A DNA stretch of 64,000 nt from Pholis gunnellus (GCA_910591455.2 OU342822.1:11725016-11789015); one strand, 5' to 3'. Shown: positions 41,798 to 51,239, counted from the first letter of the stretch. A program made the numbers and translations. Notes: generated by a model from the sequence alone, not told the origin.

Positions 41798-42170
41798 GAT
41801 AATTCAATTCATTTTTGTATAGCCCAAAATCACAAATTTGCCTCAGAGGGCTTTACACATGCTCAGTCCCAGGACCCTCACATCGGAAGAGGAAAAACTC
41901 CCCCAAAAAGAACCTTTAACGGGGAGAAAAGAGGGAGAAACCTTAGGGAGAGTAACAGAGGAGGGATCCCTCTCCCAGGATGGACAGAAGTGTGATAGAT
42001 GTCATGTGTACAGAATGAACATAACCGAGTTACAACACATTCAATATGACAGGAACACCGCAGGAGGCAAGACCGTGGTCCAGGTATAACCAGCATCCAT
42101 GGGAACCTGCGAGCACAAAGACTCCGGGGAGTCAGTAATGTGCGTTAATGGTATCGGTATTAGAAATAAT
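41798..42170 (+). mobile_element. Teleost interspersed repeat in the plekhg1-tcp1 intergenic region
   Basis: Blocks 'aaatttgcctcagagggctt', 'aggaccctcacatcggaaga', 'ggagggatccctctcccagg' and 'atggacagaagtgtgataga', in this order, belong to a repeat I recognise as abundant in percomorph genomes. Noncoding. The rest of the 1.3-kb intergenic region (41261-42540) shows nothing else. Confidence 0.75.
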
Positions 42171-42540
42171 AAATTAAGCAATATTTCTTTTGCTTTTTGT
42201 CAATGCTCTAAGCTGGGAAAACTATGACAGGGTTTCTAAATGACCTCAAACATATATTTAACATTTCTGTTCTGCAATTTCTTTTTTCTTATACTATTAC
42301 GTGAGAAACTACAATTTGACGATAGCTCAGCCAAATTATCAAGAGAGGAATAAAACACACAGTTCTTCCAAAAAGAAAACAAATACTAACACCTCAAAAA
42401 ACAAAATGAAGAAGAAGATGTGGATCAAATGAAATTGTTAGAAAGGAAGAGAAACATCTTTATCTTGAAACATGAAGTTTGTATCCAAAACTAACAGCAG
42501 AGGCCGCACTTGGAGCCCGCGAGGAAGAGCCAAAAGAAAA

Positions 42541-42568
42541 CGGGAGGCATGCTGGAACATGTAGTTTA
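42541..42568 (-). promoter_or_regulatory. tcp1: ZNF143/Staf-like site, distal, tcp1 promoter
   Basis: The reverse strand reads ACTACATGTTCCAGCATGCC, close to the ZNF143 binding consensus (ACTACAATTCCCAGCATGCC type). About 230 bases upstream of the tcp1 start codon. Motif recognised by eye. Confidence 0.55.
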
Positions 42569-42741
42569 CAAGAAATAACGTGACAAAGCGTTTCTTCTAA
42601 ATTGATAAGAGAACTGGTTCACGTGAAACATTATTACAAATTAAACGTTGACATCCTTTACATATTGAGAAACCCGTATACGGTAATGTTTAGGCTGTTT
42701 TTTTATACATTTTCTTCTCGAACCTTCCGCTTGATGCCGGT

Positions 42742-42764
42742 TTACCCATAATGCACTGCGGCGC
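42742..42764 (+). promoter_or_regulatory. tcp1: ZNF143/Staf-like site, proximal, tcp1 promoter
   Basis: TACCCATAATGCACTGCGG, matching the CCCATAATGCAYYGCG half of the ZNF143 consensus, ends directly at the presumed transcription start and about 35 bases before the tcp1 start codon. Confidence 0.55.
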
Positions 42765-42796
42765 TTCCTTTCTTCTTGGTTGTGCGCAGTTCCAAG
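42764..42796 (+). promoter_or_regulatory. tcp1: Pyrimidine-rich (TOP-like) start region and short 5' UTR of tcp1
   Basis: CTTCCTTTCTTCTT at 42764-42777 begins with C and is all pyrimidine, as in 5'-TOP leaders typical of snoRNA host and translation-related genes. It would give a 5' UTR of about 33 bases. The start site is inferred, not observed. Confidence 0.4.
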
Positions 42797-45700
42797 ATGT
42801 CGATGTTAGATGGTCCGTTAAATGTGCTCGGCCAGAGGACAACTGGCGAATCTGTTCGCACTCAAAATGGTGAGTTACTATGTCCTGTTACTTGGCGTTT
42901 CGCATATGCTTCATGTGTTTTATTTGCGTCACGAATGGTCGATGGGAGAAGTGATTTAATTTGCTGCATGGTACCACACGTGTGGCTAATGCTAATGCTA
43001 GCTAACTTTTATGTCAACTTTAAGCCTCTGCTCTCACTCGAGTGAAAATCTGCAAAGCACGTCAAAGCCTGCTCTTTTTAAACAATGTGCACCTTAAGCT
43101 AACAGCGGTAGTTACGTCGTAATCCCATTTCAGTACTTTCCACTCGCATCACCATGAATGGACGGCTATGCTAATGGGATAGAAAAACACTGTCATGGTC
43201 TGAAGGTGTGGCTCCTAGCTTACTGTGAACCCCACTCAATAATTTGACAGAACATGTCGACGATATAAGTGTTATTACAGGTTTAGTCAGACGTGTTTTA
43301 AAGGATGCACCAGCAAATGTTAAATAAAATGTTAAGAAGTGCTAGTAGCAGCTTCCCTTTTGTCTTTGCAGTCATGGCCGCATCATCCATCGCTAACATC
43401 GTCAAGAGCTCCCTGGGACCAGTTGGCCTCGACAAGATGTTGGTGGACGACATCGGGGTCTGTGTCGCATTCAACAATATTTACAGGCCTTTTCACAGCA
43501 GTAACTTTACATGTCATTGCAGGGTAAACACAGATGTGGATGTAGAATGGGACTATAATTAATGTGATCAGTTGCACTTCTGTTTACCCTGCTGTGACAT
43601 GTCAACAGCACTGCTAAACGGTCCGTTACCTCATCAGTCTTTTTTTTTTTTTTTTTACGTGATGGTGAATAGTGTGGCCGGAGTTGCTCATCTCTCTCAT
43701 ATATTTTTGTATGACAGGACGTGACCATCACCAACGATGGAGCAACCATCCTGAAGCTGCTGGAAGTGGAGCACCCAGCTGCTAAGGTCTTGTGTGAACT
43801 GGCTGAACTGCAGGACAAGGAGGTCGGAGATGGGACCACGTCTGTGGTGAGTAGGGTCAATAGTCGCTCAAGGGGAGAATGAACGGTGCTCCGTAAACAC
43901 AGCTCTTGCTGCAGACTTTATATACCTAGTTCAGTTTGTTGTAATATCCTGTTATAGTACCATGCATCTGCCTTTTATCACGGATGTGTGGCTATGCTAA
44001 CGGGAGAGAGAAACTGTCCGTCAGAGTCTGAAGGGGTTGAGCAGCCTCATTTCTGCCACCCCTAATGAAACGATGGCACACTATGAAACTCGTACCTTTC
44101 TTGAAACATTTTGTCTGTGGTGTAACTTAAGTATCCTCAAGTTGAATATGAAGCAAGCATCGGCTTGTGCTCACATATGTACTGTGACATTCTTTCAGGT
44201 GATTCTTGCTGCAGAATTGCTCAAGAGCGCAGATGAGCTGGTGAAGCAGAAGATTCACCCCACGTCGGTCATCAGCGGATATCGTCTGGCTTGCAAGTAA
44301 TGGAGAAACGACTCTTCAGTCATTGATTGTCGCTGGGTCAGATTTGTCCATAATTATTTGACATGCAAACTTGCCTTTTCATCTTCCAGGGAAGCAGTTC
44401 GTTACATTAATGAGAATCTCACTATTGGAACAGATGATCTTGGCAGAGACTGCTTGATCAATGCAGCCAAGACCTCCATGTCCTCCAAAATCATTGGAGT
44501 GTATCCTTTCTCTCTGCACGGTGCATACGTTGTATTTTTTGGATCCAACCCTCGCTGGCTTTTGTTACCTTGAATATGCAGGAAGAGAGTAATTGTTTAT
44601 GTGAGGAAAGCCCTTATCTGCCTTAACCCTGAACCCTCAGTGATTCCGACTTCTTTGCCAACATGGTGGTGGATGCTACACTCGCTGTGAAGTTTGTGGA
44701 CAGCAAGGGGGTGGCCAAATACCCCATCAACTCTGTCAATGTGCTGAAAGCGCACGGCCGCAGCCAGAAAGAGAGCTTCTTGGTCAACGGCTATGCAGTG
44801 AACTGCACAGTCGGATCACAATGTATGTTCTTAGTACGCATGCTGAAATTTCAAATGTGAGGATTTACTTAGCATTGTGATGCCCCATGCATTACTATTG
44901 CAGTTGATGAAACTCCCATTTAAATTTGCTGCTATGTCTCATCTGGTGGCGTAAGCAGTGATACGCGTGGGAGACAGTACTCTGGCTTTGAGAGGAATCT
45001 AGACGCAGTAGTTTCTAAACTGGGTCGCAACCTTTCTGGCCAGACAATAGAATAATAAAATGTGTAATTATTTTATAATTTGTCTTCATACTGTTGAGTT
45101 TTAAGGTATATGGAATTTTGATTGCTCTTTGGATATTTCCCCTGTTAAACATGCCGTTTGGTGTTTTTTTTCCTCAAAGGCATGGTGAAGCGTATCCTCA
45201 ACGCCAAGATTGCTTGCCTGGACTTCAGCCTGCAGAAGACCAAGATGAAGATGGGAGTCCAAGTCCTCATCAACGACCCAGAGAAGCTTGACCAGATCAG
45301 ACAAAGGTGCGTACCATCTTTCTCGCAAACTTATCCTTAAGAATAATCCCATTTAAATTTGCTGTGATGCTGAATCAATAGTTTACACAGTGATACGCGT
45401 GGGAGAAAGTATATGAAGCCCCAATATAAGGCAGCAGGTTCTCTCTGAGCTGTTGTACCAGTATTGTGGGCTTAACAATTCTATATCATCTTTATATAGT
45501 ATTGTCTAAATATAACTGAAACTGAATCGATTTTTGGGTTTTGTTGCTCCAGGGAATCTGATATCACCAAGGAGAGGATCCAAAAGATTTTGGCAGCAGG
45601 CGCCAACGTTATCCTGACCACCGGTGGCATTGATGACATGTGCCTTAAGTACTTTGTGGATGTAGGAGCCATGGCAGTGAGAAGGGTTCTCAAGAAGGAC

Positions 45701-47110
45701 CTCAAACGCATTGCCAAGGCCACAGGAGGTAGGATGGAAGTCTTAACATCTGTGTGCATTTTTCAATGTCGTGTTCAAGCCCTTACATACAGTGGTTTGA
45801 ACTGTTAAATATCGTGGTGACGTGGGTTGTGTTTGTTCATTCTCAGCCACCGTCTGCCCTTCTCTGACCAATCTGGAGGGAGAGGAGACATTTGAGACCA
45901 CTATGCTTGGCCAGGCAGAGGAGGTTGTGCAAGAACGCATCTGTGACGACGAGCTCATTTTCGTCAAGAAGTAGGAACTGCAACTATATTTTTAAACCTC
46001 ATGTTAACTATAAAGTACTCCTAACACACTGCTAATTCATAGTTATGTCCGTACAACTGTAGGATCAGAACATTTTATAGCATTCAATTGTTAAAAGCAG
46101 AAGTTGTGATACATTTGGACAATAATTATCTGTATATGTAGAGGCTAAAAGTTCCTCATTTCTGCCTGCAGATAGTCTGACACATGTTAACTGTACTGGT
46201 TCTGTTTTCTCCAAACTTTGAATCTGCTCAGCACCAAAGCACGCACTTCAGCATCCATCATTTTGCGCGGGGCCAACGACTTCATGTGTGACGAGATGGA
46301 GCGCTCGATGCACGACGCTCTCTGTGTGGTCAAGAGGGTGCTGGAGTCCAAGTCTGTAGTGCCAGGAGGTGGAGCTGTGGAGGCAGCTCTGTCAATCTAC
46401 CTGGAGAATTATGCTACCAGCATGGTGAGCCATATTCTGTGAAACCCTTTTAATTCTTAAGCTTGAAGCTGGTTGGTATCTGGGGTTGGGCTCTATTTTT
46501 TTTTTATCGTGATCGTGTCTTTTGTAGCCTCTTTCTCCCGATGCTCATGTTTCTTAACATTTGTTTCTTCAGGGTTCCCGAGAACAGCTGGCTATTGCAG
46601 AGTTTGCCCGTTCTCTCCTCATCATCCCCAAGACGCTGGCTGTAAATGCAGCACAGGACTCCACTGATCTGGTGGCCAAGCTCCGGGCCTTCCACAATGA
46701 GGCTCAGGTGAACCCTGAACGCAAGAACCTCAAGTGGTGAGTCTATACTTCCTGCACCAGTCATGAAACTGTAATATTCAGTGAATTGGCAGTATAGATT
46801 TAGCCGAGTTGTTTAAAGCCGAGTTGTACTTTCTCAGCTGCTTGGTTAACTTAATGTGTTATGTAGAACATTCGGTATTTGACTACTTTTGTCTTGTAGG
46901 ATTGGTCTGGACCTGGTCAACGGCAAGCCTAGAGACAACCGTCAGGCTGGCGTGTACGAGCCCACCATGGTGAAGACGAAGAGCCTCAAGTTTGCCACAG
47001 AAGCAGCCATCACCATCCTCCGTATCGACGACCTCATCAAACTGTTCCCAGAGCCGAAGGAGGGCGGTGGTTACCAGGAAGCACTGCAGTCGGGATCTCT
47101 GGATGGTTAA
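42797..47110 (+). CDS. tcp1: T-complex protein 1 subunit alpha (CCT alpha)
   Basis: Alpha subunit of the cytosolic chaperonin CCT/TRiC, the double-ring ATPase that folds actin, tubulin and many other proteins. Exons: 42797-42869, 43372-43457, 43718-43846, 44199-44296, 44390-44500, 44641-44822, 45180-45306, 45553-45728, 45847-45970, 46232-46424, 46573-46736, 46900-47110. Total 1674 nt, 557 residues, the usual family length. Group II chaperonin motifs are present: NDGATIL at 59-65, the ATPase motif GDGTTS at 90-95, VVPGGGAVE and LRGANDFMCDEMERSMHDAL in the C-terminal equatorial part. All splice phases fit and all introns are GT-AG. The exon 6/7 junction gives Ser-Gln-Cys-Met where human has Ser-Gln-Gly-Met. 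Introns 1, 3, 6 and 7 carry H/ACA snoRNA-like elements; human TCP1 is also a snoRNA host (SNORA20, SNORA29). The start is the first ATG after the pyrimidine-rich leader; a second ATG two codons later is also possible. Confidence 0.97.
43120..43257 (+). ncRNA. H/ACA box snoRNA candidate in tcp1 intron 1
   Basis: Two hairpins with H and ACA boxes. 5' hairpin: outer stem ATCCCATT (43122-43129) with AATGGGAT (43173-43180), upper stem CTTTCCA/TGGACGG (one mismatch) ending 15 bases before box H. Box H AGAAAA (ANANNA) at 43181-43186. 3' hairpin: CTGTCA (43190-43195) with TGACAG (43245-43250). ACA box 43252-43254 with three bases to the 3' end. The pocket arm CTATGCTAA (43166-43174) is identical in the intron 3 element, so the two are paralogues. 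Possibly the SNORA29-type RNA of TCP1; I cannot confirm that from memory. Confidence 0.65.
43496..43614 (+). repeat. Long hairpin (inverted repeat) in tcp1 intron 2
   Basis: Arms 43509-43530 and 43581-43602 are reverse complements with 20 of 22 bases matching (TGCAGGGTAAACA with TGTTTACCCTGCT), extended imperfectly outward (GCAGT with ACTGC), around a loop of about 50 bases. It lacks the two-hairpin H/ACA layout. It could be a foldback transposon remnant or a miRNA-like precursor. Confidence 0.7.
43946..44083 (+). ncRNA. H/ACA box snoRNA candidate in tcp1 intron 3
   Basis: 5' hairpin: TCCTGTTA (43947-43954) with TAACGGGA (43998-44005), and a nine-pair upper stem CCATGCATC (43960-43968) with GATGTGTGG (43983-43991, two wobbles). 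The upper stem ends exactly 15 bases before box H AGAGAA (44007-44012). 3' hairpin: CCGTC (44018-44022) with GATGG (44072-44076), inner stem AGGGGT (44032-44037) with ACCCCT (44058-44063), 14 bases before the ACA box at 44078-44080, which has three bases after it. The pocket arm CTATGCTAA (43992-44000) is shared with the intron 1 element. Confidence 0.7.
44913..45049 (+). ncRNA. H/ACA box snoRNA candidate in tcp1 intron 6, SNORA20-like
   Basis: 5' hairpin: CTCCCA (44913-44918) with TGGGAG (44968-44973), upper stem CTGCT (44929-44933) with AGCAG (44954-44958), 15 bases before box H ACAGTA (44974-44979). 3' hairpin: CTGGC (44982-44986) with GCCAG (45039-45043), then ACA at 45044-45046 and three bases to the end. 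The 5' pocket arms TTTAA and TACGC can pair with the 18S rRNA stretch GCGUAUAUUAAAG, which contains the site (human 18S U651) that I recall as the SNORA20 target. Human TCP1 hosts SNORA20, so this assignment is likely but inferred. Confidence 0.78.
45347..45480 (+). ncRNA. H/ACA box snoRNA candidate in tcp1 intron 7, second SNORA20-like copy
   Basis: 5' hairpin: TCCCA (45347-45351) with TGGGA (45400-45404), upper stem CTGTG (45362-45366) with CACAG (45386-45390), 15 bases before box H AAAGTA (45406-45411). 3' hairpin: AAGCCC (45416-45421) with GGGCTT (45468-45473), then ACA at 45475-45477 and three bases to the end. The 5' pocket (CCCATTTAAATTTGCTG and CAGTGATACGCGTGGGAG) is identical to that of the intron 6 element while the 3' hairpin differs, so it looks like a duplicate that kept the first guide and changed the second. 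Confidence 0.78.
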
Positions 47111-47273
47111 AAAGGCTGTGATCGGTCCGGATATGTTCAACTGTATTTATATACATAAGGAGCTCTTCATGGCTGTACTCTAGTGTAGGCTGTGCACTTA
47201 GCCTGTTTACTGTTCTCCCACTCCCTTGTTTCCAGTGGAACTGTAAGTGACTTGTTTTTGTTTTTGGACACTC

Positions 47274-47279
47274 AATAAA
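47274..47279 (+). terminator. tcp1: tcp1 polyadenylation signal
   Basis: AATAAA 164 bases after the tcp1 stop codon, followed by a G/T-containing stretch (ggttgtagatgaccgttgatttg). It gives a short 3' UTR. Confidence 0.75.
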
Positions 47280-47395
47280 GCTCAAATGGTTGTAGATGAC
47301 CGTTGATTTGTTAATTCAGATTGACTAGCTTTATTCATTGTGCCAGCTCTGATAAATGAGTTTCAAAGAAGTCATGACTCTATGGCTTATAATTC

Positions 47396-47401
47396 TTTAT
47401 T
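47396..47401 (-). terminator. acat2: Candidate acat2 polyadenylation signal
   Basis: The reverse strand reads CAATAAAG here (TTTATT on the + strand), about 800 bases beyond the acat2 stop codon. A second TTTATT at 47330-47335 is an alternative. The 3' ends of tcp1 and acat2 would then face each other with a gap of roughly 100 bases or less. Confidence 0.45.
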
Positions 47402-47721
47402 GATATGTAAACAGCTGGACACCAATATGCCGTGTACAGGAAGCACTAGGTTAGAGAAGGCTAGCATGCTTAAACATTTGGCACTTGTTTCAAAGATGTC
47501 GTCTGCTTCATGTATGGAATGTCTCAACCCGAGCACTTGAAATGTTTATCAAATATATATCACAAGTCAGATCTACAGAGAAGGTAGCATGTCCATAATG
47601 GACACTTTAAAGCCTTGCGTTTGCAACACTTTCAACTGAAAGCAGGTTATTTTAAAGGGAATAACATGGAGTCTTCATTGACAGCTTGCAAACGACTAAT
47701 TACAGTAAAGCGTGTACATAG

Positions 47722-47930
47722 AACATTACATTAGTCATTTAGCAGACACTTTTATCCAAAGCGACTTACAATTCAGATTCTATCACATTACTACACCGTA
47801 GGCACAGCTACGGGAGCAATTTTGGGGTTAAGTATCTTGCTCAAAGACACACCGACATGCGACTAGCGGAGCCGGGGATCGAACCTCCGATCCGTTGATT
47901 GAAGGACGGCCCTGCTCTCCACTTATCCGC
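47722..47930 (-). mobile_element. tRNA-related SINE in the acat2 3' region
   Basis: On the reverse strand, 'GGAGGTTCGATCCCCGGCTC' contains a B-box-like tRNA promoter element. It is followed by 'TTTGAGCAAGATACTTAACC' and the tail 'AAGTCGCTTTGGATAAAAGT', 'GTCTGCTAAATGACTAATG', a tail I recognise from teleost SINEs with L2-like 3' ends. It lies within the inferred acat2 3' UTR, in the sense orientation. Noncoding. Confidence 0.75.
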
Positions 47931-48205
47931 AGAACATGTTAAACTGGTTAGTATTCACTAGATTTACAGTATTTAGACATTTTAAATTGCATGCTACACA
48001 ACTATCACCTGAGGAAGGGTTCATTTAATTGAAGTTCACAGTGAGAATGGCAAGCGATTGTTAAATAAGACCCAATTACAACTTATCAGTAATTGAAGTA
48101 CCCAGGTAAACCACTTTATATCGTGTCCCGCAGTGTAAACTATTAAGTATCCTTTATACATTAAAGATGAGAGTGCAATCCATGAAGCAGCATTAGGTTT
48201 TCCTC

Positions 48206-51200
48206 TCAAACCCTCTCCACGCACATGGCGATGCCCATCCCTCCTCCGATGCAGAGAGAAGCCACGCCCCTATGGCCTCCAGTCCTCTGAAGAGCGTGCA
48301 ACAAGGTCACCAGCACTCTGCAGCCAGACATGCCGATGGGATGGCCCAGAGCGATGGCGCCACCGCTCACATTCACCTGCGGTCAGACAGCAGAAGTGTT
48401 GCTAAGCTGCTCAATTCTGGAGTCAAATGTATACTCATTTCAGGCTTTTTATGGACACTGGATGAACATGATTTAAAATGTAAAAAGTGTTACCTTGTCT
48501 AAATTTAGGCCAAGCTCCTTAACCACAACAATCGACTGGGAAGAAAATGCTTCGTTGATCTCAAATAAGTCAACTTGGTCCAGCTGCCAGCCTGCCTTTT
48601 CAACCTATCAGAGGACAAGAATGACAAAATAATAGAAAAAAACGCGTTTTCTCAATTGTTAGATTTTGGTGCGTCTGGATTCTCACCGCCTTCCTGATGG
48701 CTGGTATTGGTCCAGTTCCCATGATAGACGGGTCAAGGCCAGCTTGAGCCCAACACACGATTCTGGCCATGGGTTTTAGGCCACGTTTCACAGCCTCTGA
48801 TTGGCTCATTAGGACGGTGGCTGCTGCTCCATCATTAATACCTATAGTTAAAAAAAAAAAGAAAAAGATACACTTAGACAAAAAGCTGTCACTTAACGAC
48901 ACAACATATAAAATAAAAAGAGCACCAACTGTCGAACCTGAGGTGTTCCCGGCGGTGACGGTGCCGCTGCTGTTCTTGATGAAGCAGGGTCTGAGTTTGG
49001 ACATGCTGTCCACGGTGCTGCCGTGGCGAGGAAACTCATCCACCTTCACCTCCACTGGACCTGAAGATGACGCGCTACAGTTACAGCTCATGATGACAAA
49101 ACGAGACGGTTTCTCAACAATAAATCGGTGACAAACTCGCCTTTTCTGGAGGACACCATGACGGGGACAATCTCTTGATCGAAATGCCCTGCTTTCTGTG
49201 CCGCCTCCGCTTTGTTCTGCGACTGGACGGCGAACAGGTCCTGCTCCTCCCGGCTGACTTCCCACTGCTTCGCCACGTTCTCAGCTGATGTCAGAAGATT
49301 CATCATGACTAGAGATACTCATGTGAGAATCAGGAGTTTCTACATGTGTGTATTCTCAAACATGCACATACCTGTGATGCCCATGTGGTAGCCGTGGAAG
49401 GCGTCCGTCAGGCCGTCTGCCACCATGGAGTCTTGCAGGGAGGCGTCGCCCATCCTCATTCCCGTTCTCATTTGCAGCATGTGAGGAGCCTTTCGGTGGA
49501 ACCAGGAAACAAACGGTTAACTTGGCATGCTGGGAAACAACCGGCCTATAATCAATGCCCCTATAATTGCCTTATAAGGCTCCCTGTGGGCACGTTTCAT
49601 TTACAAAAATGTCATGCAAGAGTAAAAAGAAGAATTTTAAACTGCAGATCTTCAAGTCCTGCTGTTTACAGCAGCTGTTCTGACAATAAATGAGATGCTA
49701 ACATGTCAAAATAACAGAATATTATACTGTATATGTGTCATTTTGCATTAAGTTTGTCTTCGTTCAATATTTGATTTTTGTCAATGCCTGTATAATATTT
49801 ACACTCTTATTAAGACTCTTACTTGTGAGGCAATCAATGACACACAACAAGCCTGAACCATACGATAATTTAGCTCATTCCTTATTACAAGAATGATCAA
49901 CAAGACCCATAGTTCTCAAATATTAAATGTTGAACACACACACACACACAAGCAGAGCAAGTAAAGAAAATAACTCTGCATTTATTTTACAAACGAATAG
50001 GTTTAATTATAATAGTCTTTTAAGGCAGATACCCACACGCTCCATTATCCATGTGATCTGATTGCAGCTCCCTATCCCTCATTGTGTCATAGCCTACCCT
50101 GCTCATACTCTCCATGCCCCCCGCCACCACCACAGCAGACTCTCCCGTCTGGATGGACTGAGCTCCCAGACACACAGCCTTCAGCCCAGAGCCACACACC
50201 ATCTGGCAGCTCCAAGCCGGGACAGGGTAGGGGATACCTGCCCCAACGCTGGCCTGACGCGCCGGGTTCTGCCCCTGACCTTAAGGGACAAATCCATCGG
50301 AGGTGAACACCAAATCAGACAAAACGAGGTATGGTCGAAAGAGAAGCCATATCTAATCTCATCCACACTTTGAGCTTTCACCTGCTGTTAGGACGTGTCC
50401 CATGATAACCTCGGAGACCTCCTCTGGCTTCACCCCGGCCCGCTTCAGGACATCCTTGATCACCACTGAACAGAGGTCAGGCAGAGGCACTGTGGACAGA
50501 GCACCGTTCAAGGACCCTGTGAAGAAAGATATAGTAGCATGAGCACATAATCAACCCACTGGAACGCCGTTAATCCAACATTTCACATGGAGAGGAAACT
50601 CATTTATTAAATATTGAATCATCTGTTCTCTCGGCTGACTCATTTATTAATTGACATCATTTCAGCACTACACTATACTTTGTATTAATTAGTTATCATG
50701 GTATGTAGGCTCAAGGTAAATTGGGTAAAGGAGGGCACGTGCCATTCTACTAGGGCAGCGGAAGTGGTCCCAACACACACTAATAGAAGTTATCGATATT
50801 GGTCCTAACGCATCTTGGAGAGAAAAACACGCCCAACTACGCTCAACATGTTGTTGGTTAACCAATGGTAGGACGCTCGTGCTCCGTGGCACTATGACCA
50901 GCCAGCCAATCACTGGCCACAGACCACTCCAAACACACGAGCGAGCCAATCAGAACTCTGCAAGACTCGACGTGGTTAAACGAATGACATCAACCACTTT
51001 GCCAAATTAAACAAGAACCCCCACCCCCGCGATAATACATCTTATAAACAAAGTATAAACAAAGAAACATGATGGCTACATTCATACATTAACACCCATA
51101 ACAGTTAATGTGACCACCGCAGCAGAGTTGCAGGTGAGCGAACTGTTTGAATTGAGCGTGTCTGGCACTCAGTGTGACGTTAAACCTCACCTATTGGTGT

Positions 51201-51239
51201 CCGCGCGGCAGAGACAACGACAACAGACTCGGTGTTCAT
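48206..51239 (-). CDS. acat2: Cytosolic acetyl-CoA acetyltransferase (acetoacetyl-CoA thiolase)
   Basis: Joins two acetyl-CoA to acetoacetyl-CoA, the first step of the cytosolic mevalonate/sterol pathway. Exons in transcript order: 51191-51239, 50382-50516, 50098-50279, 49372-49489, 49141-49284, 48938-49060, 48687-48841, 48494-48604, 48206-48376. Total 1188 nt, 395 residues, within two of the human length as I recall it. The start MNTESVVVVSAARTPIG is typical of the family and has no mitochondrial presequence, which separates it from ACAT1. Thiolase residues are in place: nucleophile Cys90 in SCQMVCGSGLKAV, Asn319 in INEAFS, His351 in ALGHPIG, Cys381 in SLCIGGGMGIAM. All phases agree. Intron 5 uses a GC donor (AAAAG|GCGAGT at 49140). 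The gene is tail to tail with tcp1, as in mammals. Confidence 0.96.

Noticed and set aside
41261..42540. mrpl18 head to head with tcp1
   Set aside because: No reading frame or exon-like text on the reverse strand; only a dispersed repeat and promoter motifs are present.
44900..44912. C/D box snoRNA suggested by TTGATGA at about 44904
   Set aside because: No matching D box with terminal stem; the adjacent sequence is a complete H/ACA layout.
45971..46231. A fifth H/ACA element in tcp1 intron 9
   Set aside because: An ANANNA box and ACA triplets can be found, but no convincing pair of stems with correct spacing.
47860..47900. A tRNA gene suggested by GGTTCGATCCCC on the reverse strand
   Set aside because: No acceptor stem or anticodon arm could be built, and the sequence continues into a SINE body and tail.
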